Source of the DNA: Caldanaerobius polysaccharolyticus DSM 13641
GTDB lineage: Bacteria > Bacillota > Thermoanaerobacteria > Thermoanaerobacterales > Caldanaerobiaceae
Assembly (NCBI RefSeq): GCF_000427425.1
Contig: NZ_KE386495.1
Span: 1,043,072 to 1,107,071 of the forward strand
Direction: 5' to 3'
Length of the DNA: 64,000 nt
Below, piece after piece: positions 47,184 to 56,188 of the stretch (its first letter is position 1; the number at the start of each line of letters is the position of its first letter). The notes below the pieces were generated by a model. The model saw only the letters and a program-made list of their open reading frames with translations. It made no database searches and was not told where the DNA came from. A program made the position numbers and the translations under genes.

Positions 47184-48406
47184 AAAAAAGTAAAGTAGAG
47201 CTTTTGGCGCCTGCCGGTGATATGGAAAGGCTGATAGTGGCTGCTGAATACGGCGCTGATGCGGTTTACTTTGGCGAAAATAGATTTGGGCTGAGGTCTG
47301 GCGTGGGTTTTAGCCTGGAGGAGATAAGGAAGGGTATTCAGTACCTTCACGACAAGCGAAAAAAAGCGTATATAACCTTAAATATCATTCCCCACAACGA
47401 TGATTTCAAGGGGCTAAAGGAATACGTGCTTTTTTTGCGGGATAGCGGCGCTGATGCTGTGATAGTGTCTGATCCCGGCGTCATGGTGATGGTTAAAGAT
47501 TGGGCTCCGAATATGGATATTCACCTGAGCACTCAGGCGAACACGGTGAATCTGTGGAGTGCTCTTTTCTGGTACAGGCAGGGGGTGAAGAGGATCATTA
47601 TGGCGAGGGAGCTTTCTTTAAAAGAAATAGGGTACATTGCTAGAAACACCCCTGAAGATTTGGAAATTGAAGCCTTTGTACACGGCGCTATGTGCATATC
47701 CTATTCGGGCAGATGTCTTCTCAGCATGTACATGGCTGGGCGAGATGCCAATAGAGGCGAGTGCGCTCATCCATGTCGATGGGGTTACGCGTTGTGTGAG
47801 CAAAAACGTCCGGGTCAGTACTTTCCTATTGAGGAAGATGAGAGGGGAACTTATATTTTAAACTCTAAGGACCTATGCATGATTGAGCATATTCCGGAGA
47901 TGGTTGAAGCGGGTATAGAGAGCTTTAAAATTGAGGGCAGAAATAAATCGGCTTATTATGTAGCTACGGTAGTCGGCGCGTATAGAAAAGCTATAGATGA
48001 GTATTTCAAAGATCCCAGGACATACAGGTTTAAAGGACAGTGGCTGGAAGAGCTAAAAAAAGCCAGCTACAGGGAATTTACCACGGCTTTTTACCTTAGT
48101 AAGCCTGAGAGCTCTCAGAATTATGAAAGCAGTAACTACGTGAGAAATTACGATTTTGTGGGAGTAGTTATAGATTACGATGAAAATACGAAGATGGCTG
48201 TTGTCCAGCAGAGAAATCGAGTCTTTAAAGGGGACAGAGTGGAAATAATAGGGCCGTATAGGGAATATTTTGAGCAAGTCATAGAGGAAATGTACGATGA
48301 AGAGGGCAGAGAAATAGATGTAGCGCCTCATCCTCAGCAGGTGTTTAAAATAAAAGTTGAACACAGGGTAAAGCCCTATGATATACTGAGGAGAAAAAAG
48401 GTATAA
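47180..48406 (+). CDS. U32 family peptidase (TrhP/RlhA-like)
   Basis: A 408-residue U32 protein. These enzymes hydroxylate tRNA (TrhP, with prephenate) or 23S rRNA (RlhA), or in some bacteria degrade collagen. Marks: KVELLAPAGDMERL at the start, ADAVYFGE, and the signature FVHGAMCISYSGRCLLS with Cys ligands continuing in GECAHPCRW for an Fe-S cluster. Full length for the clostridial form. Terminates in a hairpin that also covers the next gene's start region. Confidence 0.9.
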   Translation: MKKSKVELLAPAGDMERLIVAAEYGADAVYFGENRFGLRSGVGFSLEEIRKGIQYLHDKRKKAYITLNIIPHNDDFKGLKEYVLFLRDSGADAVIVSDPGVMVMVKDWAPNMDIHLSTQANTVNLWSALFWYRQGVKRIIMARELSLKEIGYIARNTPEDLEIEAFVHGAMCISYSGRCLLSMYMAGRDANRGECAHPCRWGYALCEQKRPGQYFPIEEDERGTYILNSKDLCMIEHIPEMVEAGIESFKIEGRNKSAYYVATVVGAYRKAIDEYFKDPRTYRFKGQWLEELKKASYREFTTAFYLSKPESSQNYESSNYVRNYDFVGVVIDYDENTKMAVVQQRNRVFKGDRVEIIGPYREYFEQVIEEMYDEEGREIDVAPHPQQVFKIKVEHRVKPYDILRRKKV

Positions 48407-48447
48407 CCCGATCTTTTAATGTAAAAAATAGATCGGGTGATTTTTTT
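48406..48447 (+). terminator. Terminator overlapping the PBP start
   Basis: ACCCGATCT (48406-48414) pairs with AGATCGGGT (48430-48438), followed by GA and seven T (48441-48447). The 3' arm includes the PBP ribosome site GGGTGA, and the T run ends in its TTG start codon. One element can thus end the upstream operon and limit PBP initiation. Confidence 0.7.
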
Positions 48448-50044
48448 GAGAAGGATAAAAAACTTCTTCACGATTGTGTTGTGTTTGACATTATTGCTGG
48501 TAGTGCGTTTTGGGTATATTCAGATAGCTAAAAGCGATGTTTATTCCCGGTTGTCTGTCAACCAGCGGGCCAGAAGCGTTTATTTAGGCGATTACAGGGG
48601 TACTATATACGACAGGAACATGATTCCGCTGACAGAAAGAGATTCATCGCATTTAGCGGTTATCTTTCCAGACATGGTGCGGGATAAAAGCAAGGCCGCT
48701 TACGATTTATCCCGTGTGACAGATTACGATATCGCCAGTTTAAAAAATATGCTTGGCGGTACAGCTTTTGTTCTCCCTGCAAAGCAGGCGGATGAAAGCT
48801 TAGAAGAAGACGGGATATACCTGGCTACGATACCATCCAGGTATTCTGATGAAAGTATAGCCTCTCATTTAATCGGCTATTTAAATCCGTCAATACATAA
48901 AGGGGTTTACGGAATTGAGAGGGCCTATGATAATGTGCTGAATTCGGGAGGACAAATTGAATACGTGCTCTTTTCAGGTGGAAATTTAAAGGCCATAAAA
49001 GGGCTGGGCGCGCAATACGCCGTGGTGGGCGTAAAGCGAAAGGCATATGGCGTTAAGACCACTATTGACTATCACATTCAAAAAATAGTAGAAGAAGCCA
49101 TGGATAAATATCACATAGATGGAGCAGCAGTGGTAGTGGATGTCAAATCAGGACAGATACTGGCTATGGCGAGTAGGCCAAATTTTTCGCCATTGAGTAT
49201 AACCGGGTATTTGAGGAATGGTAACGGAGCGCTTATAAACAAAGCCATTGCGGCGTATCCCTTGGGTTCGGTTTTTAAGACGGTGGTAGCCGCTGCGGCG
49301 ATAGAAGATCACGCAGTAAAAGAGGGTGAAATTTTTTATTGTACGGGCAGTGTGAAAGTAAATGGGGTTTCTTACCCATGTTATAAAAGCAAAACCCATG
49401 GACCTGTGGACATGGCCACAGCTTTTGCTGTGTCCTGCAACACCACTTTCATAAAGATAGGGCAGAAGGTAGGAGGTAAGAGCATTATAGAGATGGCAAA
49501 AAAATTTGGCTTTGGGCGTAAGGAAGTTGGTTTTGCAGAAGAGAGCAGTGGCCGTATCCCAGGGTATAAAGATGTGGCGGGAGCTGGCATAGGTAATCTT
49601 TCTATTGGCCAGGGCGTGCTTGCTGTAACGCCCCTTCAGGTAGCTGACATGATGGCTACCATAGCTGATGACGGCGTTAGGCATATACCTACTGTATTAC
49701 AGGGCTTAGTGGATGAACAGGGCAATTGGGTGAGAAGAGAAGGGGAGAGCAAATCGTACAGGGTTGTATCAGTGAGCACAGCGAAAGAACTGCAGCGAAT
49801 GTTAAGAGGAGTGGTGACAGAAGGGACAGGTAAAAACGCGGAAATACCCCAGGGTAGCGCTGGCAAAACAGGTACAGCTGAAACCGGTATAGACGGGGTT
49901 TCCCATGGATGGTTTGCAGGGTATGTCCCGTACAATGAGCCACGGTATTCCATAGTGGTATTAGCGGAAAAGGGAGGAGAAGGGGGCGCAAAAGCCGCTC
50001 CTGTGTTTAAAGAAATCGCTGAAAATATTTTAAAGATAAGATAA
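48446..50044 (+). CDS. Penicillin-binding transpeptidase (class B PBP)
   Basis: A 532-residue class B PBP that cross-links peptidoglycan. One N-terminal membrane helix (FFTIVLCLTLLLVVRFGY), a dimerisation domain beginning RGTIYDRN, and a transpeptidase domain with catalytic motifs SVFK (nucleophile Ser), SCN and KTGTAE. No PASTA repeats. It sits directly before sigK, which suggests but does not prove a sporulation-specific enzyme. TTG 48446 (GGGTGA at 5 bases) is preferred over GTG 48437. Confidence 0.92.
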   Translation: MRRIKNFFTIVLCLTLLLVVRFGYIQIAKSDVYSRLSVNQRARSVYLGDYRGTIYDRNMIPLTERDSSHLAVIFPDMVRDKSKAAYDLSRVTDYDIASLKNMLGGTAFVLPAKQADESLEEDGIYLATIPSRYSDESIASHLIGYLNPSIHKGVYGIERAYDNVLNSGGQIEYVLFSGGNLKAIKGLGAQYAVVGVKRKAYGVKTTIDYHIQKIVEEAMDKYHIDGAAVVVDVKSGQILAMASRPNFSPLSITGYLRNGNGALINKAIAAYPLGSVFKTVVAAAAIEDHAVKEGEIFYCTGSVKVNGVSYPCYKSKTHGPVDMATAFAVSCNTTFIKIGQKVGGKSIIEMAKKFGFGRKEVGFAEESSGRIPGYKDVAGAGIGNLSIGQGVLAVTPLQVADMMATIADDGVRHIPTVLQGLVDEQGNWVRREGESKSYRVVSVSTAKELQRMLRGVVTEGTGKNAEIPQGSAGKTGTAETGIDGVSHGWFAGYVPYNEPRYSIVVLAEKGGEGGAKAAPVFKEIAENILKIR

Positions 50045-50057
50045 AATGGACTAGCAC

Positions 50058-50107
50058 GCACCTCCGCGGGGTTTCATATGATGTAACGTAACCTATTGTG
50101 GGGGTGC
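50058..50107 (+). promoter_or_regulatory. sigK leader hairpin over the ribosome site
   Basis: GCACCTCC (50058-50065) pairs with GGGGGTGC (50100-50107; 8 bp, one G-U). The 3' arm is the sigK Shine-Dalgarno sequence, 4 bases before the ATG. CATATGATG at 50075 inside the loop resembles a sporulation sigma -10 (CATA...), but no -35 is convincing. Confidence 0.55.
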
Positions 50108-50111
50108 AGCC

Positions 50112-50807
50112 ATGATAAGCATTGGCTTTATGGCTTTTGTATTTTTTCTATCCGGTTACGTTACCACTACCAGTTCTTTTCCCCAGCCTTTGAGCGCAGA
50201 AGAGGAAGAGCGCTATATAAGGAAGTATCTTGGCGGAGATGAGGAAGCTAAGAACATACTCATTGAGAGAAACCTTAGGCTTGTGGCTCATATTGTGAAA
50301 AAGTATTCTAATACGGGAATAGATAGCGATGATTTAATATCTATAGGCACCATAGGTCTTATAAAAGCTATAACGACGTTTAACGACAGCAAAGGAGTGA
50401 GGTTGGCCACATACGCTTCCCGGTGTATAGAGAACGAACTTTTGATGTACCTCCGATCCAATAAGAAAGAAAAAAATGAGATTTCACTGCAGGACCCTAT
50501 CGGAGTGGACAAAGAGGGCAACGAGATTTCGCTTATAGACATAATACCTGTGGCAGATCCTGATAGCGTATGCAACGAGGTGGAAACCAAGCTGCAGATA
50601 AAAAAATTAAAAGACAAAATAAACACAGCGCTTAAAAACAGAGAAAGGCTGGTAATAGAGCTCAGATACGGCTTGACCAACATGGGCGTTAAAACCCAGA
50701 TGGAGATCGCCAGGCTTCTGGGAATATCCAGGTCTTATGTCTCTAGAATAGAGAAAAAAGCCCTCAAAAAATTGTTAAAAGAGTTAATGCCAGGTAGCAG
50801 CCGTTGA
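50112..50807 (+). CDS. sigK: RNA polymerase sporulation sigma factor SigK
   Basis: A 231-residue sigma-70 family factor for late mother-cell transcription. The hydrophobic N-terminus (ISIGFMAFVFFLSGYV) ahead of FPQPLSAEEEERYI is a pro-sequence like that of Bacillus pro-sigma-K. Region 2 has ERNLRLVAHIVKKY and DDLISIGTIGLIKAI; region 4 has ELRYGL and MEIARLLGISRSYVSRIEKKALKKL. The gene is contiguous; there is no skin-type insertion as in some relatives. Its ribosome site lies in a hairpin. Confidence 0.94.
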   Translation: MISIGFMAFVFFLSGYVTTTSSFPQPLSAEEEERYIRKYLGGDEEAKNILIERNLRLVAHIVKKYSNTGIDSDDLISIGTIGLIKAITTFNDSKGVRLATYASRCIENELLMYLRSNKKEKNEISLQDPIGVDKEGNEISLIDIIPVADPDSVCNEVETKLQIKKLKDKINTALKNRERLVIELRYGLTNMGVKTQMEIARLLGISRSYVSRIEKKALKKLLKELMPGSSR

Positions 50808-50823
50808 AGGGCGCTACTTTTTT
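50794..50823 (+). terminator. Terminator of sigK
   Basis: GTAGC-A-GCC pairs with GGC-GCTAC, then six T. The sigK stop codon lies in the loop. Confidence 0.8.
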
Positions 50824-50854
50824 ATATATAATGTAATCGTGGAGAGTGGTGATT

Positions 50855-51358
50855 TTGCTGTATCCTGATGAATATTACGCGAGCTTTAAGGATATTGATC
50901 TTGATCATTTAAAAGAAATGGGGATAAAGGCTGTTATTATCGATATTGACAATACCCTTGTCCCATGGTCGGACAAGTTCCCCGATGAAAATGCATATTT
51001 GTGGATAAACAGGTTGAGAAATGAAGGGTTTAAAGTCTGCCTCATATCTAATAACACCAAGGGGAGGGTAGAGGAGTTCAATAAAGACCTCAGCTGTTAT
51101 GTCATATGGAAGGCGAGAAAGCCGCTGAAATTTGCGTATAAAAAAGCCATTCGCTACTTTAATTGTTCTGCAAAAAATATAGCTGTGATAGGGGATCAGA
51201 TATTTACGGACATTCTGGGCGGCAACCGGTTGGGTATGTACACTATACTTGTGGACCCTATATCTGATAATGAATTTTTCTGGACGAAATTTGTAAGAAG
51301 GATTGAAAAAAAATTTAGAGATAGGGCGAGGAGGACGAAGGATGAAAAAAATAAATAG
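50855..51358 (+). CDS. YqeG family HAD phosphatase
   Basis: A 167-residue HAD-superfamily (IIIA) phosphatase. LYPDEYY at the N-terminus, the nucleophile motif IIDIDNTLVPW (Asp-x-Asp), CLISNNTKG as motif II and IGDQIFTDILGGNRLG as motif IV are all typical of YqeG. Relatives act as phosphatidylglycerophosphate phosphatases or are uncharacterised. The TTG at 50855 is preferred; GTGs at 50846/50849 are alternatives. It overlaps aroE by 17 bases. Confidence 0.9.
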   Translation: MLYPDEYYASFKDIDLDHLKEMGIKAVIIDIDNTLVPWSDKFPDENAYLWINRLRNEGFKVCLISNNTKGRVEEFNKDLSCYVIWKARKPLKFAYKKAIRYFNCSAKNIAVIGDQIFTDILGGNRLGMYTILVDPISDNEFFWTKFVRRIEKKFRDRARRTKDEKNK

Positions 51359-52223
51359 CATGACAAAGGTGTACGGAGTAATAGGGCACCCTGTGAAGCA
51401 CAGCATATCGCCGGCCATACACAATTTCGCTTTTGAGTACGCTGATATAAATGCTGTTTATCTATGCTTTGATGTGCCTCCTGAACGATTAGGAGAAGCT
51501 GTTAGAGGTTTTAAGGCCATTGGTCTGGCGGGATTCAATGTGACAATTCCTCATAAACAGGACATTATGAACTACCTGGATGAGGTCGATGAAAGCGCCA
51601 GGCTGATTGGGGCGGTTAACACCGTGGTCAACGACAATGGACGGCTTAGGGGATACAATACGGATAGCAGCGGTTTTATAAATGCCATTAAAAAACGAGG
51701 CCTACGTGTTGATGAAGCTATTGTACTGGGATCAGGAGGGGCTTCAAGGGCTATATGCACCGCTCTGGCTTTAAATGGAGTTGGCCGCATAAATATCTTA
51801 AACAGAACTTATGACAACGCTGCATCGCTGGCAAACCACATCAGGTCCCTCGCCGCCGATTGCTGCGTTTGCGCTGATGCGCTGGATAATATAAAAAATT
51901 ATAGAGGACAGTTGCTGGTCAATACTACCTCTGTAGGCATGTGGCCCAGGGTGGACGAGTGCCCAGTGGACATTATTCCAACGGGGGTGCATACGGTGTA
52001 CGATATCGTCTATAACCCTCACGAGACTAAACTTATAAGAATGGCAAAGCAAAAAGGTTGTGGCGTGATTTACGGGATAGAGATGCTGGTAGGGCAGGCT
52101 ATAGAGTCTTTAAAAATATGGACGGGCGTTGACGTACCTGAGAATATTATAACTTCTTTCCTCGAAAAAGAAGGAATTCCTCTTAAAATGTCGAATAGTA
52201 TACATAATGTAACAGAGGAGTGA
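51342..52223 (+). CDS. aroE: Shikimate dehydrogenase
   Basis: A 293-residue NADPH-dependent shikimate dehydrogenase. Substrate-binding GHPVKHSISPAIHN with the Ser-x-Ser pair, the catalytic Lys in NVTIPHKQDIM, the Asp in GYNTDSSGF, and the Rossmann loop LGSGGASRAI are present. The ATG at 51342 with GGAGGACGAAGG is chosen; the frame is open 13 codons upstream inside yqeG. pilB follows after 4 bases, so aroE may be transcribed with the pilus genes. aroK lies at the far end of that cluster. Confidence 0.94.
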   Translation: MKKINSMTKVYGVIGHPVKHSISPAIHNFAFEYADINAVYLCFDVPPERLGEAVRGFKAIGLAGFNVTIPHKQDIMNYLDEVDESARLIGAVNTVVNDNGRLRGYNTDSSGFINAIKKRGLRVDEAIVLGSGGASRAICTALALNGVGRINILNRTYDNAASLANHIRSLAADCCVCADALDNIKNYRGQLLVNTTSVGMWPRVDECPVDIIPTGVHTVYDIVYNPHETKLIRMAKQKGCGVIYGIEMLVGQAIESLKIWTGVDVPENIITSFLEKEGIPLKMSNSIHNVTEE

Positions 52224-52227
52224 GCCC

Positions 52228-53892
52228 ATGGGAAGGAGAAGGCTGGGGGATATCCTTATTGAAAGCGGAATAGTTACGCGTGATGAGCTACAGGAAGCGT
52301 TAAAGGTACAGGAAAAGACGGGTAAGCGCCTGGGCAAAGTGCTTTCGGAGATGGGATATATAACTGAAGATAAACTCATAGAGATACTGGAATTCCAACT
52401 GGGTATACCCCATGTAGACTTAAAGCGCTATTACATCGATAAAGAAGCTGTGCTCACCATCCCGGAAGACATAGCAAAGCGAGATATGCTTATAGCTGTA
52501 AAAAAGGATGAAAGCAATATATACGTGGCCATGAGCGATCCTATGGACATCCTGGCCATTGACGACGTAAAGCTTATCACCGGGTTAAATGTGATTCCTA
52601 TGATAGCTACGGAAGCGGATATAACTGAGGCCATCAAGAAGTATTACGAGCCAGAGGAAGTAGAAAAGGCCGTAAATGATTTTGACAGCGAATACACTGG
52701 GGGTTTTCAAGAGCAAAACGACGAGGTGGACAACGCCCCTGCTGTTAGATTGGTCAATTCTATAATAGAACAGGCCGTAAGAAGCCAGGCCTCGGATATA
52801 CACATTGAGCCTTCCAGCGATGACATGAGGGTGAGGTTCAGGATTGACGGCCAGCTCATAGAAAACATGAGTGCTCACAAAAGCATTCACGGTCCCGTTA
52901 TAACCCGTATAAAGATAATGAGCAATTTAAATATAGCTGAGCGAAGGCTCCCTCAAGATGGCAGGATAGAGCTCAATGTAGACGGAAAGGAAATGGATAT
53001 CAGGGTGTCGGTGCTCCCTACGGTATTTGGAGAAAAGGCCGTGTTGAGGCTTTTGGATCGCAGTAGCTTTCTGGTATCTAAACATGAATTAGGCCTGGAT
53101 TCCCGGGAGCTTATCTTGTTTGACAGATTTGCAAAGAGCTCTCACGGGATAATCTTGGTGACAGGTCCTACGGGCAGCGGCAAGACTACAACCCTTTACA
53201 CCATGCTGCGGGAGATAAATACCCCTGATAAGAACATCATCACCGTGGAAGATCCTGTGGAATACGTGTTGCCAGGGGTAAATCAGGTACAGGTTAACGA
53301 AAAAGCTGGCCTTACTTTTGCAGCTGCATTAAGGTCTATATTGCGCCAGGATCCTGACATAATAATGATCGGCGAGATAAGAGATGCGGAGACGGCTCAG
53401 ATCGCCGTAAGGTCGGCTATAACAGGGCATCTTGTTTTATCCACATTGCACACCAACGACGCGCCTGGTTCTGTAGTCAGGCTTATAGACATGGGGGTTG
53501 AGCCGTACCTGGTATCAGCCTCTCTCGTAGGTGTTATAGCCCAAAGGCTGATGAGAAAGGTGTGCGAAGCTTGCAAATACGCTTATAAAGCTAGTGAAGT
53601 CGAGAAGCGCCTGTTAGGCTATGATGTGGATGAAGAACTTACCCTTTATAGAGGAAGAGGGTGCACTGTGTGCAACAAAACAGGTTACAGGGGAAGGCTG
53701 GCGGTATTTGAGATCATGCCTGTGTCTAGGGAAATAAGGGAGCAAATCAACATGAAGGCGTCTGTAGACGCCATAAGAGCGATGGCTATAGAGCAAGGGA
53801 TGGTCTTATTGAGGCAAAGCGCGCGGCAAAAAGTGTTAGAAGGACTTACCACTGTGGATGAAATGTTGAGAATAACGTATATGGAGGAATAG
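52228..53892 (+). CDS. pilB: Type IV pilus extension ATPase PilB with MshEN domain
   Basis: A 554-residue GspE/PilB secretion ATPase that powers pilin polymerisation. The N-terminus carries a MshEN c-di-GMP-binding tandem motif: first copy R5-L-G, L10-I11, G14-I15-V16, L21, L25, Q28 and second copy R34-L-G, L39, G43, I45, L50, L54, Q57, five residues apart. The core has Walker A GPTGSGKTT (~313), the Asp box with VEDPVEY, Walker B with DPDIIMIGEIRD, and a four-Cys zinc site (CEAC ... CTVC) near residues 448-480. First gene of the pilus cluster. Confidence 0.94.
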   Translation: MGRRRLGDILIESGIVTRDELQEALKVQEKTGKRLGKVLSEMGYITEDKLIEILEFQLGIPHVDLKRYYIDKEAVLTIPEDIAKRDMLIAVKKDESNIYVAMSDPMDILAIDDVKLITGLNVIPMIATEADITEAIKKYYEPEEVEKAVNDFDSEYTGGFQEQNDEVDNAPAVRLVNSIIEQAVRSQASDIHIEPSSDDMRVRFRIDGQLIENMSAHKSIHGPVITRIKIMSNLNIAERRLPQDGRIELNVDGKEMDIRVSVLPTVFGEKAVLRLLDRSSFLVSKHELGLDSRELILFDRFAKSSHGIILVTGPTGSGKTTTLYTMLREINTPDKNIITVEDPVEYVLPGVNQVQVNEKAGLTFAAALRSILRQDPDIIMIGEIRDAETAQIAVRSAITGHLVLSTLHTNDAPGSVVRLIDMGVEPYLVSASLVGVIAQRLMRKVCEACKYAYKASEVEKRLLGYDVDEELTLYRGRGCTVCNKTGYRGRLAVFEIMPVSREIREQINMKASVDAIRAMAIEQGMVLLRQSARQKVLEGLTTVDEMLRITYMEE

Positions 53893-53899
53893 ATCTTAT

Positions 53900-54961
53900 A
53901 TGGTCGCTATAACCGATCTCCTGGTAGAAGCTGTGCAAAGAAAGGCATCTGATATTCATATCACTGTAGGCATGCCGCCTGTATTAAGGATAAATGGAAA
54001 CCTCGTTAGAACTGATTATCCAGCTGTAAAGCCTGAGGACACCGAGTCGTTTGTGCAGCAGCTTATGTCTAATGAACAGTATGGCATTTTAAAGCAAAGA
54101 GGAGAGTTCGACTTCTCATATTCCCTTCACGGCGTTGGACGATTCAGGATAAACGCGTATAAGCAGAGAGGTACTTTTAGCCTCGCTATAAGGGCGTTAG
54201 CTTTAAACGTGCCATCTATAGATGAATTGGGGTTGCCGGCTATCGTGAAGGATCTGGCGATGAAGACGAGGGGGCTTATCCTGGTCACAGGTCCCACTGG
54301 TAGCGGCAAATCTACCACGTTGGCGGCGATGATCGATTTGATAAACAGCAACAGGGAGTGCCATATACTTACGCTGGAAGACCCTATAGAGTACCTTCAT
54401 AAACACAAGAGGAGCATAGTGAACCAGAGAGAGATAGGCTATGACAGCGCATCATTTGCCAGTGCGCTGAGGGCTGCTTTAAGAGAAGACCCTGACGTCA
54501 TACTGGTTGGTGAGATGAGGGATTTAGAGTCCATGCAGATAGCGTTGACCGCAGCCGAGACAGGTCATCTGGTTTTGTCTACATTACATACTATAGGAGC
54601 GGCTAAGACCATCGACAGGATCGTGGATGTCTTTCCTCCCCATCAGCAGCAACAGATAAGGGTCCAGCTTTCAATGGTATTAGAAGGGGTTATATCCCAG
54701 CAGCTTTTAAGGAGTGCCGATGGAAAGAGGAGGGTTCTGGCTACAGAAATTATGGTGGCTACGCCGGCTATAAGAAACCTCATAAGGGAAGGCAAAACAT
54801 TTCAGATCCAATCCTCGGTGCAAACAGGGGCAAGGTATGGCATGCACACCATGGATTCAAGTATTGCAAACTTGTATAGAAATGGTATAATAACGTTGGA
54901 AGAAGCCCAGATGTACGCCATAGAACCTGAAAATATGCTGATGCTGGTAGACAGAAGGTGA
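53900..54961 (+). CDS. pilT: Type IV pilus retraction ATPase PilT
   Basis: A 353-residue PilT that powers pilus retraction and twitching. DLLVEAVQRKASDIHITVG at the N-terminus, FSYSLHGVGRFRIN, Walker A GPTGSGKST, Asp box LEDPIEY, Walker B DPDVILVGEMRD, the His box TGHLVLSTLHT and the C-terminal AIRNLIREGKTFQI retraction motif are present. It follows pilB after 7 bases and overlaps the region leading into pilC. Confidence 0.95.
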   Translation: MVAITDLLVEAVQRKASDIHITVGMPPVLRINGNLVRTDYPAVKPEDTESFVQQLMSNEQYGILKQRGEFDFSYSLHGVGRFRINAYKQRGTFSLAIRALALNVPSIDELGLPAIVKDLAMKTRGLILVTGPTGSGKSTTLAAMIDLINSNRECHILTLEDPIEYLHKHKRSIVNQREIGYDSASFASALRAALREDPDVILVGEMRDLESMQIALTAAETGHLVLSTLHTIGAAKTIDRIVDVFPPHQQQQIRVQLSMVLEGVISQQLLRSADGKRRVLATEIMVATPAIRNLIREGKTFQIQSSVQTGARYGMHTMDSSIANLYRNGIITLEEAQMYAIEPENMLMLVDRR

Positions 54962-54966
54962 CCAAG

Positions 54967-56169
54967 ATGCCTCGCTATTTTTTCAAGGCACGGGATGCCG
55001 AGGGTTTACTGGTTTCTGGCGTTATCGATGCGGACGGCTATAGGGATGCGGTAAGAAGCGTTCAGGAAAAAAATATATACCCTGTAGAAATAAAAGAGGT
55101 AGCCGAAAAAAGGAACGCGGCGGTGGAGTTTTACAGAGTAAAGGTCTCTGATCTGGCCGTATTGTGCAGGCAGTTTTCCACCCTTTTAAACGCAGGTATA
55201 TCCATAGCTCAATGCTTTGATATCTTGCGCCAGCAGACGACAAGCAGGAAGTTAAAAGATGTTCTCTCTCAGATTTACGAAGACGTACAGAAGGGCAAAA
55301 GCCTTTCGGAGTCCATGAAGACACAACAGGTGTTTCCAGAAATAATGATAAACATGGTGGAAGCTGGTGAAGTAAGCGGAAGACTTGACATGGTTTTGGA
55401 GCGGATGGCCGTTTATTTTGAAAAGGAAAATGCTACAAATCAAAAAATAAAGACGGCACTTACGTATCCTGCTATAGTTTCTTTGGCCGCCGTGGTAGTG
55501 GTGATATTTTTGGTTTCTTACGTCCTTCCCACGTTTATAAGCATGTTCACTAATGCGGGAGTAAATCTACCTACTCCTACGAGAATACTTCTTTTTATAA
55601 GCTTTCTTTTCGGCCATTTTTGGTATTACATTTTTGCCCTTGTATTTCTCATTGCTATGTCGTTGTACAGGTACATAAAGACGCCCAAGGGGAAACGCGC
55701 CTTTGACTGGATAAAACTTAGGGCACCTATATTCGGCAATTTAACCCGTAAAGTCATAACGTCCCGATTTACGCGAACGCTGGGCGTATTGCTGGCCAGT
55801 GGCATACCTGTTATCCAGGCCATGCAGGTGGTGGAAAAAGTAGTGGGAAACGCTGTAGTAGCCGAGAGGCTTAAAAAAGCTGAGGAAGGGATGAGGCAAG
55901 GGCAGGGCCTTTCAAAGCCGCTGGAGTCTGTAGGCGTATTTCAGCCTATGGTCATACAAATGATAGCTGTAGGGGAAGAATCGGGAATGCTGGACAGCCT
56001 GCTGGAAAAGACCGCTGATTTTTTTGACGGCGAGGTGGATACGGCGGTATCCCAGATGACCACTATGCTGGAGCCTATTATCATAATCGTCCTGGCGGTG
56101 GTAGTAGGCTTTATAGTCATATCTATCGCCATGCCCATGTTTCAGATGTACAATACCATCAAATTTTAA
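54967..56169 (+). CDS. pilC: Type IV pilus inner-membrane platform PilC
   Basis: A 400-residue GspF/PilC platform protein with two homologous cytosolic domains (each with LLxAGI pattern: LCRQFSTLLNAGISI and RFTRTLGVLLASGIPV), three membrane helices, and the signatures VEAGEVSGRLDMVL and AVGEESGMLDSLL. The ATG at 54967 with AAGGTGA is preferred to the GTG at 54958. Confidence 0.95.
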   Translation: MPRYFFKARDAEGLLVSGVIDADGYRDAVRSVQEKNIYPVEIKEVAEKRNAAVEFYRVKVSDLAVLCRQFSTLLNAGISIAQCFDILRQQTTSRKLKDVLSQIYEDVQKGKSLSESMKTQQVFPEIMINMVEAGEVSGRLDMVLERMAVYFEKENATNQKIKTALTYPAIVSLAAVVVVIFLVSYVLPTFISMFTNAGVNLPTPTRILLFISFLFGHFWYYIFALVFLIAMSLYRYIKTPKGKRAFDWIKLRAPIFGNLTRKVITSRFTRTLGVLLASGIPVIQAMQVVEKVVGNAVVAERLKKAEEGMRQGQGLSKPLESVGVFQPMVIQMIAVGEESGMLDSLLEKTADFFDGEVDTAVSQMTTMLEPIIIIVLAVVVGFIVISIAMPMFQMYNTIKF

Positions 56170-56188
56170 GAGAAAGGAGGTGAAAAGC

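Noticed and set aside
49148-49684. 178-codon frame opposite the PBP gene
   Set aside because: Shadow of the transpeptidase domain coding sequence; no start signal.
50112-50807. Skin-type insertion or split sigK
   Set aside because: The sigK frame is continuous with all sigma regions and no recombinase gene is present.
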